Source: Ulva prolifera (Eukaryota; Chlorophyta; Ulvophyceae; Ulvales; Ulvaceae). Taken from it: a stretch of 64,000 nucleotides of DNA. The notes beneath the pieces are model-generated. The model worked only from the letters and a program-made list of their open reading frames with translations. It searched no databases and was not told where the DNA came from. The stretch lies in contig CM041197.1 in NCBI GenBank assembly GCA_023078555.1, forward strand, positions 5,663,810 through 5,727,809. The letters are read 5' to 3'. The position numbers were made by a program, and so were the translations under genes. Positions 1 through 8,339 of this stretch are shown here, piece by piece; the first letter of the stretch is position 1, and every line of letters starts with the position of its first letter.

Positions 1-672
1 TTGAAGTTGAAAAGTTCACAGGTGCTGAATATGTAATGTATTGGCTCATCGAGAAAAGATTTCCACACGTCGAAGTTGAGTGCTTCACTACAACACACTC
101 TTCACATGACATAGGTGTGTGTGACCTTTGCGCACGTCCGTTAAGAGCAACATGCTTCCCTGTCACCTTGAAGTTGAAAAGTTCACAGGTGCTGAATATG
201 TAATGTATTGGCTCATCCAGAAACGATTTTCCACACGTCGAAGTTGAGTGCTTTACTACAACACACTCTTCACATGAGATAGGTGTGTGTGACCTTTGCG
301 CACGTCCGTTAAGAGCAACATGCTTCCCTGTCACCTTGAAGTTGAAAAGTTCACAGGTGCTGAATATGTAATGTATTGGCTCATCGAGAAATGATTTTTC
401 ACACGTCGAAGTTGAGTGCTTTACTACAACACACTTAACACAAGATATAGGTGTGTGTGACCTTTGCGCACGTCCGTTAAAGCGCAACCGGGTTCCCTGT
501 CACCTTGAAGTTGAAAAGTTCACAGGTGCTGGATATGTAATGTATTGGCTCATCGAGAAATGATTTTCCACACGTCGAAGTTGAGTGCTTCACTACACGA
601 CACTCTTCACATGACATAGGTGTGTCTGACCTTTGCGCACGTCCGTTAAGAGCAACATGCTTCCCTGTCACC

Positions 673-839
673 TAGTAGTTGAAAAGTTCACAGGCGCTGT
701 ATATGGCATGCATTTACTCATCGAGAAGAGAATTCGACACATTGGATCAGAGCGCTACTCTAGAACACACTTATCACAAGATATATGTGTGTATGACCTT
801 TGCGCACGTCCGTTAAGAGCAACATGCTTCCCTGTCACC
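673..839 (+). repeat. Type B satellite monomer (167 bp), first complete copy in the window
   Basis: It starts TAGTAGTTGAAAAG instead of TTGAAGTTGAAAAG and carries GGCATGCATTTACTC, an EcoRI-like GAATTCGACAC and GGATCAGAGCGC where type A has the CACACGTCGAAG region. It then rejoins the A sequence in the GACCTTTGCGCACG tail. It is one base shorter than A. Confidence 0.9.
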
Positions 840-1794
840 TTGAAGTTGAAAAGTTCACAGGTGCTGAATATGTAATGTATTGGCTCATCGAGAAAAGATT
901 TCCACACGTCGAAGTTGAGTGCTTCACTACAACACACTCTTCACATGACATAGGTGTGTGTGACCTTTGCGCACGTCCGTTAAGAGCAACATGCTTCCCT
1001 GTCACCTTGAAGTTGAAAAGTTCACAGGTGCTGAATATGTAATGTATTGGCTCATCGAGAAATGATTTTCCACACGTCGAAGTTGAGTGCTTCACTACAA
1101 CACACTCTTCACATGACATAGGTGTGTGTGACCTTTGCGCACGTCCGTTAAGAGCAACATGCTTCCCTGTCACCTTGAAGTTGAAAAGTTCACAGGTGCT
1201 GAATATGTAATGTATTGGCTCATCGAGAAATGATTTTTCACACGTCGAAGTTGAGTGCTTTACTACAACACACTCTACACATGACATAGGTGTGTGTGAC
1301 CTTTGCGCACGTCCGTTAAAGCGCAACATGCTTCCCTGTCACCTTGAAGTTGAAAAGTTCACAGGTGCTAAATATGTAATGTATTGGCTCATCGAGAAAC
1401 GATTTTCCACACGTCGAAGTTGAATGCTTTACTACAACACACTCTTCACATGACATAGGTGTGTGTGACCTTTGCGCACGTCCGTTAAGAGCAACATGCT
1501 TCCCTGTCACCTTGAAGTTGAAAAGTTCACAGGTGCTGAATATGTAATGTATTGGCTCATCCAGAAACGATTTTCCACACGTCGAAGTTGAGTGCTTTAC
1601 TACAACACACTCTTCACATGAGATAGGTGTGTGTGACCTTTGCGCACGTCCGTTAAGAGCAACATGCTTCCCTGTCACCTTGAAGTTGAAAAGTTCACAG
1701 GTGCTGAATATGTAATGTATTGGCTCATCGAGAAATGATTTTTCACACGTCGAAGTTGAGTGCTTTACTACAACACACTTAACACAAGATATAG

Positions 1795-3060
1795 GTGTGT
1801 GTGACCTTTGCGCACGTCCGTTAAAGCGCAACCGGCTTCCCCGTCACCTAGTAGTTGAAAAGTTCACAGGCGCTGTATATGGCATGCATTTACTCATCGA
1901 GAAGAGAATTCGACACATTGGATCAGAGCGCTACTCTAGAACACACTTATCACAAGACATAGGTGTGTGTGACCTTTGCGCACGTCCGTTAAAGCGCAAC
2001 CGGGTTCCCTGTCACCTTGAAGTTGAAAAGTTCACAGGTGCTGGATATGTAATGTATTGGCTCATCGAGAAATGATTTTTCACACGTCGAAGTTAAGTGC
2101 TTTACTACAACACACTCTACACATGACATAGGTGTGTGTGACCTTGGCGCACGTCCGTTAAAGCGCAACCGGCGTCCCTGTCACCTAGTAGTTGAAAAGT
2201 TCACAGGTGCTGGATATGTAATGTATTGGCTCATCGAGAAAAGATTTTCCACACGTCGAAGTTGAGTGCTTTACTGCAACACACTCTTCACATGACATAG
2301 GTGTGTGTGACCTTTGCGCACGTCCGTTAAGAGCAACATGCTTCCCTGTCACCTTGAAGTTGAAAAGTTCACAGGTGCTGAATATGTAATGTATTGGCTC
2401 ATCGAGAAAAGATTTTCCACACGTCGAAGTTGAGTGCTTTACTGCAACAGACTCTACACATGACATAGGTGTGTGTGAACTTTGCGCACGTCCGTTAAAG
2501 CGCAACCGGCTTCCCCGTCACCTAGTAGTTGAAAAGTTCACAGGCGCTGTATATGGCATGCATTTACTCATCGAGAAGAGAATTCGACACATTGGATCAG
2601 AGCGCTACTCTAGAACACACTTATCACAAGACATAGGTGTGTGTGACCTTTGCGCACGTCCGTTAAAGCGCAACCGGGTTCCCTGTCACCTTGAAGTTGA
2701 AAAGTTCACAGGTGCTGGATATGTAATGTATTGGCTCATCGAGAAATGATTTTTCACACGTCGAAGTTAAGTGCTTTACTACAACACACTCTACACATGA
2801 CATAGGTGTGTGTGACCTTGGCGCACGTCCGTTAAAGCGCAACCGGCGTCCCTGTCACCTAGTAGTTGAAAAGTTCACAGGTGCTGGATATGTAATGTAT
2901 TGGCTCATCGAGAAAAGATTTTCCACACGTCGAAGTTGAGTGCTTTACTGCAACACACTCTTCACATGACATAGGTGTGTGTGACCTTTGCGCACGTCCG
3001 TTAAGAGCAACATGCTTCCCTGTCACCTTGAAGTTGAAAAGTTCACAGGTGCTGAATATG
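1795..3060. repeat. Higher-order repeat, 674-bp tetramer, two copies (second cut by the retrotransposon)
   Basis: The four-monomer order B, A, A, A with its subtype markers (CGGCTTCCCC before TAGTAG; CGGGTTCCC; CGGCGTCCC) at 1797-2470 is repeated at 2471-3060. The offset is 674 bp, which equals two 168-bp plus two 169-bp monomers. The second copy stops where the LTR element begins. One visible difference is GTGTGACC versus GTGTGAAC near 2480. Confidence 0.8.
3056..3060. repeat. Target-site duplication, left copy (ATATG)
   Basis: The five bases immediately before the LTR terminus TGTGGTGAAACC are ATATG. The same five bases follow the distal LTR at 8235-8239. Five-base duplications are typical of Ty1/copia integrases. 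The site lies inside a type A monomer, in GCTGAATATGTAATG. Confidence 0.95.
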
Positions 3061-3273
3061 TGTGGTGAAACCAGGAGTTTCAGGAGAATCATAAGCATGG
3101 CTCAATAGGAGACTGCTGTGTGAGAGAGCTAGAAGCTAGCATATCAAGAGGTGGTTGTACGCATGGTTGCTGTACACGTGCTCGACGCGATCCCTGAGAT
3201 AAAGGGACTCAGAAAGCGGGGGCGTTTGTTGTTTTGCACATAGGTAGACATTATGTGTCTGTGTGCTTGTTTG

Positions 3274-3280
3274 CATATAA
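3274..3280 (+). promoter_or_regulatory. TATA-like box in the LTR (CATATAA)
   Basis: CATATAAGCC lies about 214 bp into the LTR, a usual place for the U3 promoter of an LTR element. The same motif is at 7902-7908 in the 3' LTR. This is motif evidence only; no transcription start can be read from the sequence. Confidence 0.4.
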
Positions 3281-3395
3281 GCCTTGTGTTGACTCCAGTA
3301 GGACATCTTGTCTATTGGAGTTAAACACAGGTATGGTGTCCTCTAGCTGACATGCATGGATATGTGGTTGGTTTGTGCTTGTGGACACATAGTCT

Positions 3396-3416
3396 GCTGA
3401 GTTGGTATAACTCAGC
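3396..3416 (+). other. Perfect stem-loop in the LTR
   Basis: GCTGAGTT (3396-3403) and AACTCAGC (3409-3416) form an 8-bp perfect stem around a 5-base loop. The copy in the 3' LTR is at 8024-8044. It is about 135 bp after the TATA-like box, so it could be in the transcribed leader. Function is unknown. Confidence 0.5.
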
Positions 3417-3516
3417 GTGTTGAATGCAGGCTGCATGAATCTGTGAGCACTCTAGAGGGAGACACTCACAGCAGCTGTGTTCTTTCACAGGTATACTTCT
3501 ACTTAGTGTATACCTC

Positions 3517-3521
3517 TGTAA
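3517..3521 (+). promoter_or_regulatory. TGTAA motif, possible polyadenylation signal (weak)
   Basis: TGTAA lies about 90 bp before the LTR end, with the matching copy at 8145-8149. TGTAA is the usual polyadenylation signal of volvocine green algae, so it would serve as the R/U5 processing signal only if the host is such an alga. The motif is short and also occurs in every type A monomer, so its value is small. Confidence 0.2.
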
Positions 3522-3606
3522 TCTTGTCTATTGGAGTTAAACACAGGCTGCATGAATCTGTTAGCACTCTAGAGGGAGACACTCACAGCAGCTGTGTTCT
3601 TTCACA

Positions 3607-3619
3607 GGTTATGGGCTCA
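3607..3619 (+). other. Primer-binding site, half-tRNA type (initiator tRNA-Met anticodon arm)
   Basis: Directly after the LTR, GGTTATGGGCTCA is complementary to the eukaryotic initiator tRNA-Met anticodon region (UGGGCCCAUAACC), with one position forming a G-T wobble. Most LTR elements pair with the last ~18 bases of a tRNA instead. Priming from an internal, cleaved tRNA-iMet fragment is established for Drosophila copia. The match is read directly; its use as primer is inferred from position and family. Confidence 0.75.
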
Positions 3620-3633
3620 TTGTGTTAAGCGCA

Positions 3634-6600
3634 ATGGAAGATCAACGAAGCAGCACTCTCCATGCCGTCCGCAAGCTGAAGCGGGGTGGGGACTACCGGC
3701 TGTGGGCTGCACAGTTCCGGGCATCCTTGACTACTATGGGAGTGGAGGGCTGGCTCACAGAGGAGCCAGACATGGCTGCACAACAGGAAGTGATGGCGGA
3801 CGCGAAGGTCCGGAGCAGGATGCTGCTCTGCGTCGAAGACAGAGGTCTGGCGCGCATCATTGACCGTGCAGCCACCACCATGGCGGCGTGGCAGCAAGTG
3901 CGTGCTGAATACGAGGCGGAGCAGGAGCTTCGGCAACCGCTCTTGGTGAGCGAGCTGAATGACATTCGGCAAGGCTCATCGGAGGCATACACACGGTATG
4001 CAGAGAGGGTGCTTGAGGTTCTTGAGAAGCTTCAAGACACCGACTTCGCGGCAGCGGATCAGCTGGCCGCGAATGCGCTCGTGCGTGGACTAAAGGAGGC
4101 TCCAGAGAGGGGGTCCCTGGTCATGATGCTTACACAGCATGTGAGCGCAGGCTTCAACCAGGTCATGAAGGAGCTGAAGGCTGCCGTCAGACTGGTGGAG
4201 AGTTCTCAGCAGAGTGCTGGGAACAGAGATGGCAAGGCGATGAACGCCGAGGGCCAGAAGAAGCGGAAAGAGACGCGGAAATGTTTCAACTGCGGAAAGG
4301 TAGGCCACATCCAGAAGGACTGTCGGCAACCGAAGGTGAAGCCTGAGGATCGCCCGCGGCCGGCAGCAGCAATGGTTGCACAAGCTGCACATCCATCCGA
4401 GGGGATGGCAATGGCCGCCGGGGCAAGCACTGATGCTCTGCTCTACGACAGCGGATCTTCTCACCACATTGTACACAATCGCAATGTGATTCGTGACATG
4501 AGACCTAGCAGCACCAAGCGAGTGGTTCTGGGAGGTGGTGAGTGCCACGATGTCATGGGAGAAGGAGAAGTGTGGCTGGATGGAGGCCCAGCGGGCCTGG
4601 TGCTGCTGCGTTCGGTGCTATGGGTACCGAGCATGACAGTGAACCTTCTATCAGGGTTCCTGGCAACTGAAGCAGCTCATGAGTGCACCCAGAAGGGTGA
4701 CAGATGTGAGATCATGGACGCTAAAGGAGGCATCATCCTCACAGGACGGAAGCGTGGGCGTTTGTATGAACTGAACTGCGAGATGATGCCCGCGGAAGCA
4801 GAAGTGGGTGAGGCTCATGCGGTAGCGTCAACAGGGACATGGCACCGACGGCTGGGTCATCCTGGGCGTGAGGGTATGCGGAAGGTTGCTGTAATGGCAG
4901 GGCTGGTGGGTATCTCAGCTGATGCGCACGATCCTACATGCGAGGTCTGCATGGAGGCAAAGCAGACTCGGGAGCCATTTCAGCGTTCAGCATCGCGGGC
5001 TGCGGAGGTGCTGGATCTATTGCACACGGATGTGATGGGGCCCTTCCAGGTTCCTAGCTGGGGAGGCGCAGTGTATGCCGTAACACTGATGGACGATGCG
5101 TCACGGAGGGCAGAGGTGTCATGTATCAAACGGAAGTCAGATGTCTTTGAATGGATCCGTGATACCATTCTGGAGTGGCAGCGACAAACTGGAAAGAAGG
5201 TGAAGGCGGTCCGCAGCGACAACGGAACGGAATACAAAGGCCGGCTGAAGGATTTCTTCAGACAGCAGGGTATTGTCCACCAGACCAGTGCGGACTACAC
5301 TCCGGAGCAGAATGGACGAGCTGAACGGCTCAATCGAAGCCTGATGGAGAAGGTTCGAGCCATGCTCTGTGAGTTCGACCTTGCACCTGAATTCTGGGCT
5401 GCAGCTCTGGACACAGCATGTTTTGTGCGCAACTGTATGCCCAGCACCCATGACAATGAATCTCCGCACCAACTGTTCTACGGTACACAGCCAGACGTGC
5501 ATCGGCTGCGCGTGTTTGGGTGCACTGCGTATGTGCATGTTCCGAGTGCTAAGCGCAAGAAGCTGGACGCGCGTGCTGAACCCGGATTTTTCGCTGGATA
5601 CGAACGTGACAGCAAGGCCTACAGGGTCTATGTGTGGCGTGAGGGTTGTTTCCGGTGTGTGAAATCACGAAACGTGCGGTTCGATGAGGACACAACTTTG
5701 AGGCTGCCAGGTGGCCATGGGCTGCGAGTCGACACAGATGATCGCGAGTGTCTACGCATGCCGGATGCAGAGCCGGTGGGCTCAGAGACCGGTGAAGACC
5801 TGATGGCTCCTAATCTTGGAGAGCCAGACATGTATGCGGACATGCCACCACTGGAAGCTGCCAGTGACGCCGAGGACTCGGACGGTGAAGACTCCGACGA
5901 CGATGCTGGTGATGACGGCAATGAAGATGCTGGCGACGATGGCGGTGGTGATGCTGGTGATGACAGCAACGCCGATGGTGGTGAAGACCCCGACAATGAC
6001 GGTGATGCGGGCGCGCCACCCGTAGAAGAGATACCAGCACACAGGTACCCCAGACGGGAGCGGCGTGCACCTGATGCATTTCAACCCCATGCGTATGCGT
6101 ACGCTTCGGACGGGCTGACAGATGTACCGAAGACGACTGCGGAGGCGCTTGGCCGACCTGATGCGGAGCTCTGGCGCGCATCCATGGAGGCAGAGTGGGC
6201 ATCCATCATTGAGAAGGGGGTTCTGGACCTCGTGACTGAAGTACCAATGGGAAAGAGGGTTCTGCCGATGAAACCAGTCTACAAAATCAAGCGCGATGTG
6301 TTTGGAGCAGTTGACAAGTACAAGACCCGGCTGGTGGTGCTGGGGTGCTTGCAGCGCAAGGGCATGGACTTCGAAGAAGTTTTTGCTCCCACTGCTCAGC
6401 AAGCGACATTTCGAGTCATGCTCGCACACGCTGCGGAGCATGATTTTGAGCTGCATCAGTTTGATGTGGCAACAGCTTTCCTGAATGGGGAGCTTGAACC
6501 GACCGACGAGGTGTACGTTCGGATGCCGGAGGCATTCGGCGGCCGCACATACAGACTGCGGAAAGCTCTGTATGGGCTGAAGCAGGCTGCGCGTGCCTGG

Positions 6601-7674
6601 CACGCCAAGCTGCTAAGCGAGCTCACCCGTCTCGGATTCACTGCATCGGAGTCGGACCCATGCATGTTCTACAAAGGTGAAGGGCAGCGGCGAGTCTACA
6701 TTCTGATCTACGTGGACGACGGTATAATCATCGGCAGGAAGCAGATGGTTCAGGCAGCCTTGGCGGCAATCGCCGGCGCCTTTGAGATCAAGGACATCGG
6801 GAAAGTCACCTACTTCCTGGGTCTGCAGCTTCGGAGGGACCGTGAGCTAGGGCAGATCTGGTTGGGTCAGCCGAAGTATGCCCGTGATGTGCTGGAGCGA
6901 TTCGGCATGTCTGACAGCAAAGCGGTCACCACACCGCTGGAGGCAAACACACATCTGGGGCGACATGAAGGCACTCCTCTCGGTGATGAGACTCCATACG
7001 CTGAGCTTGTTGGGTCCTTGCTGTATCTGACTGTGAACACTCGGCCTGATCTTGCATATGCATGTGGTGTACTGAGTCGTTTTGTGGCAACTGCAACTGA
7101 TGTGCATTGGAAAGCTGCCAAGCGTGTGCTGCGGTACATTGCTGGTACGCTTGATAGGGGCATTGTGTATCAGCGTGGTATGCCCGCTGTAGAGGCATAC
7201 ACAGATGCTGATTACGCTGGTGAACCTGACTCTAGAAAGAGCACCTCAGGTGCAGTTGTACTCATGCATGGTGGTCCTGTGGTCTGGAAATCCAAGTTGC
7301 AGACTGTGGTAGCTTGCTCAACATGTGAGGCTGAGTATGTGGCAGCAGCTGCAGCGGTGAAGGAGGTGTTGTGGGTTCGCAAGCTCATGGCTGAGCTGAG
7401 TGGGCAGATGCAGCGTATTCGGCTGTATGGGGACAACCAGTCCGCCCTTGTTTTGATGAAGCAGCATACTCCAGGAGCAGCTGGTAGGACAAAGCACATA
7501 GACATTGCGTTTCATTTTGTCCGCCACCGTGTGATGCAAGGAGACATTGAAGCAGTGTTTGTCAAGACAGAGGAGATGAAGGCTGACATCCTCACCAAGG
7601 CGCTTCCAGGCCCGAAGCAGGAGGCTGGAGCAAAGGCGCTGGGAATGCAGATCTCTCAGATTGAATCAGTCTGA
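3634..7674 (+). CDS. gag-pol: Copia-type Gag-Pol polyprotein (1346 aa)
   Basis: A single frame encodes capsid and all enzymes needed to copy the element's RNA into DNA and integrate it. The ATG at 3634 is chosen because it is the first ATG in frame, has a purine at -3 and G at +4, and lies 27 bases after the LTR. Domains in order: Gag (about 1-240) with CCHC zinc knuckle C217-X2-C-X4-H-X4-C230; aspartic protease with D272-S-G; GAG-pre-integrase zinc finger H404, H409, C436, C439; integrase core D466, D529 and E564 (in QNGRAER); a Gly/Asp-rich acidic linker about 745-791; reverse transcriptase with D944 in FDVATAFLNG and YVDD at 1026-1029; RNase H with D1191, E1232/E1234 and D1267; and a C-terminal KADILTKALP. 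Length is normal for copia polyproteins. Copia makes excess Gag from a spliced RNA; no such splice is demonstrated here. The frame looks whole. Sampled lines are richer in GC (about 55-70%) than the surrounding satellite. Confidence 0.97.
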   Translation: MEDQRSSTLHAVRKLKRGGDYRLWAAQFRASLTTMGVEGWLTEEPDMAAQQEVMADAKVRSRMLLCVEDRGLARIIDRAATTMAAWQQVRAEYEAEQELRQPLLVSELNDIRQGSSEAYTRYAERVLEVLEKLQDTDFAAADQLAANALVRGLKEAPERGSLVMMLTQHVSAGFNQVMKELKAAVRLVESSQQSAGNRDGKAMNAEGQKKRKETRKCFNCGKVGHIQKDCRQPKVKPEDRPRPAAAMVAQAAHPSEGMAMAAGASTDALLYDSGSSHHIVHNRNVIRDMRPSSTKRVVLGGGECHDVMGEGEVWLDGGPAGLVLLRSVLWVPSMTVNLLSGFLATEAAHECTQKGDRCEIMDAKGGIILTGRKRGRLYELNCEMMPAEAEVGEAHAVASTGTWHRRLGHPGREGMRKVAVMAGLVGISADAHDPTCEVCMEAKQTREPFQRSASRAAEVLDLLHTDVMGPFQVPSWGGAVYAVTLMDDASRRAEVSCIKRKSDVFEWIRDTILEWQRQTGKKVKAVRSDNGTEYKGRLKDFFRQQGIVHQTSADYTPEQNGRAERLNRSLMEKVRAMLCEFDLAPEFWAAALDTACFVRNCMPSTHDNESPHQLFYGTQPDVHRLRVFGCTAYVHVPSAKRKKLDARAEPGFFAGYERDSKAYRVYVWREGCFRCVKSRNVRFDEDTTLRLPGGHGLRVDTDDRECLRMPDAEPVGSETGEDLMAPNLGEPDMYADMPPLEAASDAEDSDGEDSDDDAGDDGNEDAGDDGGGDAGDDSNADGGEDPDNDGDAGAPPVEEIPAHRYPRRERRAPDAFQPHAYAYASDGLTDVPKTTAEALGRPDAELWRASMEAEWASIIEKGVLDLVTEVPMGKRVLPMKPVYKIKRDVFGAVDKYKTRLVVLGCLQRKGMDFEEVFAPTAQQATFRVMLAHAAEHDFELHQFDVATAFLNGELEPTDEVYVRMPEAFGGRTYRLRKALYGLKQAARAWHAKLLSELTRLGFTASESDPCMFYKGEGQRRVYILIYVDDGIIIGRKQMVQAALAAIAGAFEIKDIGKVTYFLGLQLRRDRELGQIWLGQPKYARDVLERFGMSDSKAVTTPLEANTHLGRHEGTPLGDETPYAELVGSLLYLTVNTRPDLAYACGVLSRFVATATDVHWKAAKRVLRYIAGTLDRGIVYQRGMPAVEAYTDADYAGEPDSRKSTSGAVVLMHGGPVVWKSKLQTVVACSTCEAEYVAAAAAVKEVLWVRKLMAELSGQMQRIRLYGDNQSALVLMKQHTPGAAGRTKHIDIAFHFVRHRVMQGDIEAVFVKTEEMKADILTKALPGPKQEAGAKALGMQISQIESV

Positions 7675-7680
7675 TGATTC

Positions 7681-7688
7681 AGGGGGGC
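7681..7688 (+). other. Polypurine tract
   Basis: AGGGGGGC lies immediately before the 3' LTR start, seven bases after the Gag-Pol stop. This is the position where plus-strand DNA synthesis is primed in LTR elements. Confidence 0.85.
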
Positions 7689-8234
7689 TGTGGTGAAACC
7701 AGGAGTTTCAGGAGAATCATAAGCATGGCTCAATAGGAGACTGCTGTGTGAGAGAGCTAGAAGCTAGCATATCAAGAGGTGGTTGTACGCATGGTTGCTG
7801 TACACGTGCTCGACGCGATCCCTGAGATAAAGGGACTCAGAAAGCGGGAGCGTTTGTTGTTTTGCACATAGGTAGACATTATGTGTATGTGTGCTTGTTT
7901 GCATATAAGCCTTGTGTTGACTCCAGTAGGACATCTTGTCTATTGGAGTTAAACACAGGTATGGTGTCCTCTAGCTGACATGCATGGATATGTGGTTGGT
8001 TTGTGCTTGTGGACACATAGTCTGCTGAGTTGGTATAACTCAGCGTGTTGAATGCAGGCTGCATGAATCTGTGAGCACTCTAGAGGGAGACACTCACAGC
8101 AGCTGTGTTCTTTCACAGGTATACTTCTACTTAGTGTATACCTCTGTAATCTTGTCTATTGGAGTTAAACACAGGCTGCATGAATCTGTGAGCACTCTAG
8201 AGGGAGACACTCACAGCAGCTGTGTTCTTTCACA
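7689..8234 (+). repeat. 3' LTR (546 bp)
   Basis: It is the full-length counterpart of 3061-3606, with the same termini, TATA-like box, stem-loop and internal repeats and about three substitutions between the two copies. It ends TTTCACA at 8234 and is followed by the ATATG target duplication. Confidence 0.97.
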
Positions 8235-8239
8235 ATATG
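8235..8239. repeat. Target-site duplication, right copy (ATATG)
   Basis: It is identical to 3056-3060. After it the satellite monomer resumes in register with TAATGTATTGGC. Confidence 0.95.
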
Positions 8240-8339
8240 TAATGTATTGGCTCATCGAGAAAAGATTTTCCACACGTCGAGGTTGAGTGCTTTACTACAA
8301 CACACTCTTCACATGACATAGGTGTGTGTGACCTTTGCG

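Larger units (their letters stand above)
1..3060. repeat. Satellite array, left segment (about 18 monomers of ~168 bp)
   Basis: Head-to-tail monomers recur every 168 bp, seen from the repeated start TTGAAGTTGAAAAGTTCACA at 168, 336 and onward. Most are type A. Type B monomers, marked by TAGTAGTTG and GGCATGCATT, begin near 673, 1848 and 2522. Single-base length variants occur: the monomers at 1 and near 840 lack one T in the GATTTTCC run, and monomers ending TTAAAGCGCAACC are one base longer than those ending TTAAGAGCAAC. The array enters from the left edge and is interrupted at 3060 by a retrotransposon. Removing that element and one copy of its target duplication restores a normal monomer, so this segment and the one at 8235 are one array. 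No gene is seen. Confidence 0.97.
3061..3606 (+). repeat. 5' LTR (546 bp)
   Basis: It begins TGTGGTGAAACC and ends TTCTTTCACA, giving TGTG/CACA termini. It matches 7689-8234 along its full length at a constant offset of 4628 bp with about three substitutions. It contains a TATA-like CATATAA, a perfect stem-loop, and two internally repeated segments described separately. Confidence 0.97.
3307..3606 (+). repeat. Internal direct repeats within the LTR
   Basis: Two segments are duplicated inside the LTR. A 25-bp segment starting CTTGTCTATTGGAG occurs at 3307-3331 and 3523-3547. A 63-bp segment starting CAGGCTGCATGAATC and ending TTCTTTCACA occurs at 3427-3489 and 3544-3606, offset 117 bp, with one difference. 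The second 63-bp copy is the LTR end itself. The same arrangement is present in the 3' LTR (63-bp copies at 8055-8117 and 8172-8234), so the duplication predates this insertion. Confidence 0.9.
3061..8234 (+). mobile_element. Ty1/copia LTR retrotransposon, 5174 bp, looks whole
   Basis: The parts in order are 5' LTR 3061-3606, primer-binding site 3607-3619, a single Gag-Pol frame 3634-7674, polypurine tract 7681-7688 and 3' LTR 7689-8234, bounded by ATATG duplications. Integrase lies upstream of reverse transcriptase, which is the defining order of copia-type elements; gypsy-type elements have the reverse order. The two LTRs are each 546 bp and differ at about three positions by eye, roughly 99.4-99.5% identity, so the insertion is young. 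No break is evident in the frame. It is the only transposable element seen in the 64 kb. The family name is not recognised. Related elements occur in green algae, plants, fungi and animals, and I cannot place it by eye. Confidence 0.96.

Noticed and set aside
3481-3490. Homology between the LTR end (TTCACAGGT) and the satellite (GTTCACAGGTGC) suggesting that one derived from the other
   Set aside because: The shared stretch is only nine bases and neighbouring sequence does not align. Chance is sufficient.
3443-3628. Small open frame across the 5' LTR end
   Set aside because: It is made of the two internal LTR repeats translated twice, has no protein features, and its counterpart in the 3' LTR runs into satellite.
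3622-3633. Upstream GTG start for the polyprotein
   Set aside because: A eukaryotic element is expected to use ATG. The first in-frame ATG at 3634 has a good context.
5782-6603. A 273-codon open frame on the minus strand opposite the polyprotein
   Set aside because: It lies antisense to the acidic linker and reverse transcriptase, is low-complexity where it opposes the Asp/Gly repeats, and resembles no family. It is a shadow of the GC-rich coding strand.
7668-7680. Hammerhead ribozyme core, suggested by CTGATGA
   Set aside because: This heptamer falls on the Gag-Pol stop and lacks the matching GAAA and stem segments. The satellite monomer itself contains no CTGATGA on either strand.
8235-8300. 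Deletion or rearrangement at the right edge of the retrotransposon
   Set aside because: The flanking monomer differs in subtype from the one expected by the 674-bp repeat, but the perfect ATATG duplication and in-register resumption show a clean insertion.
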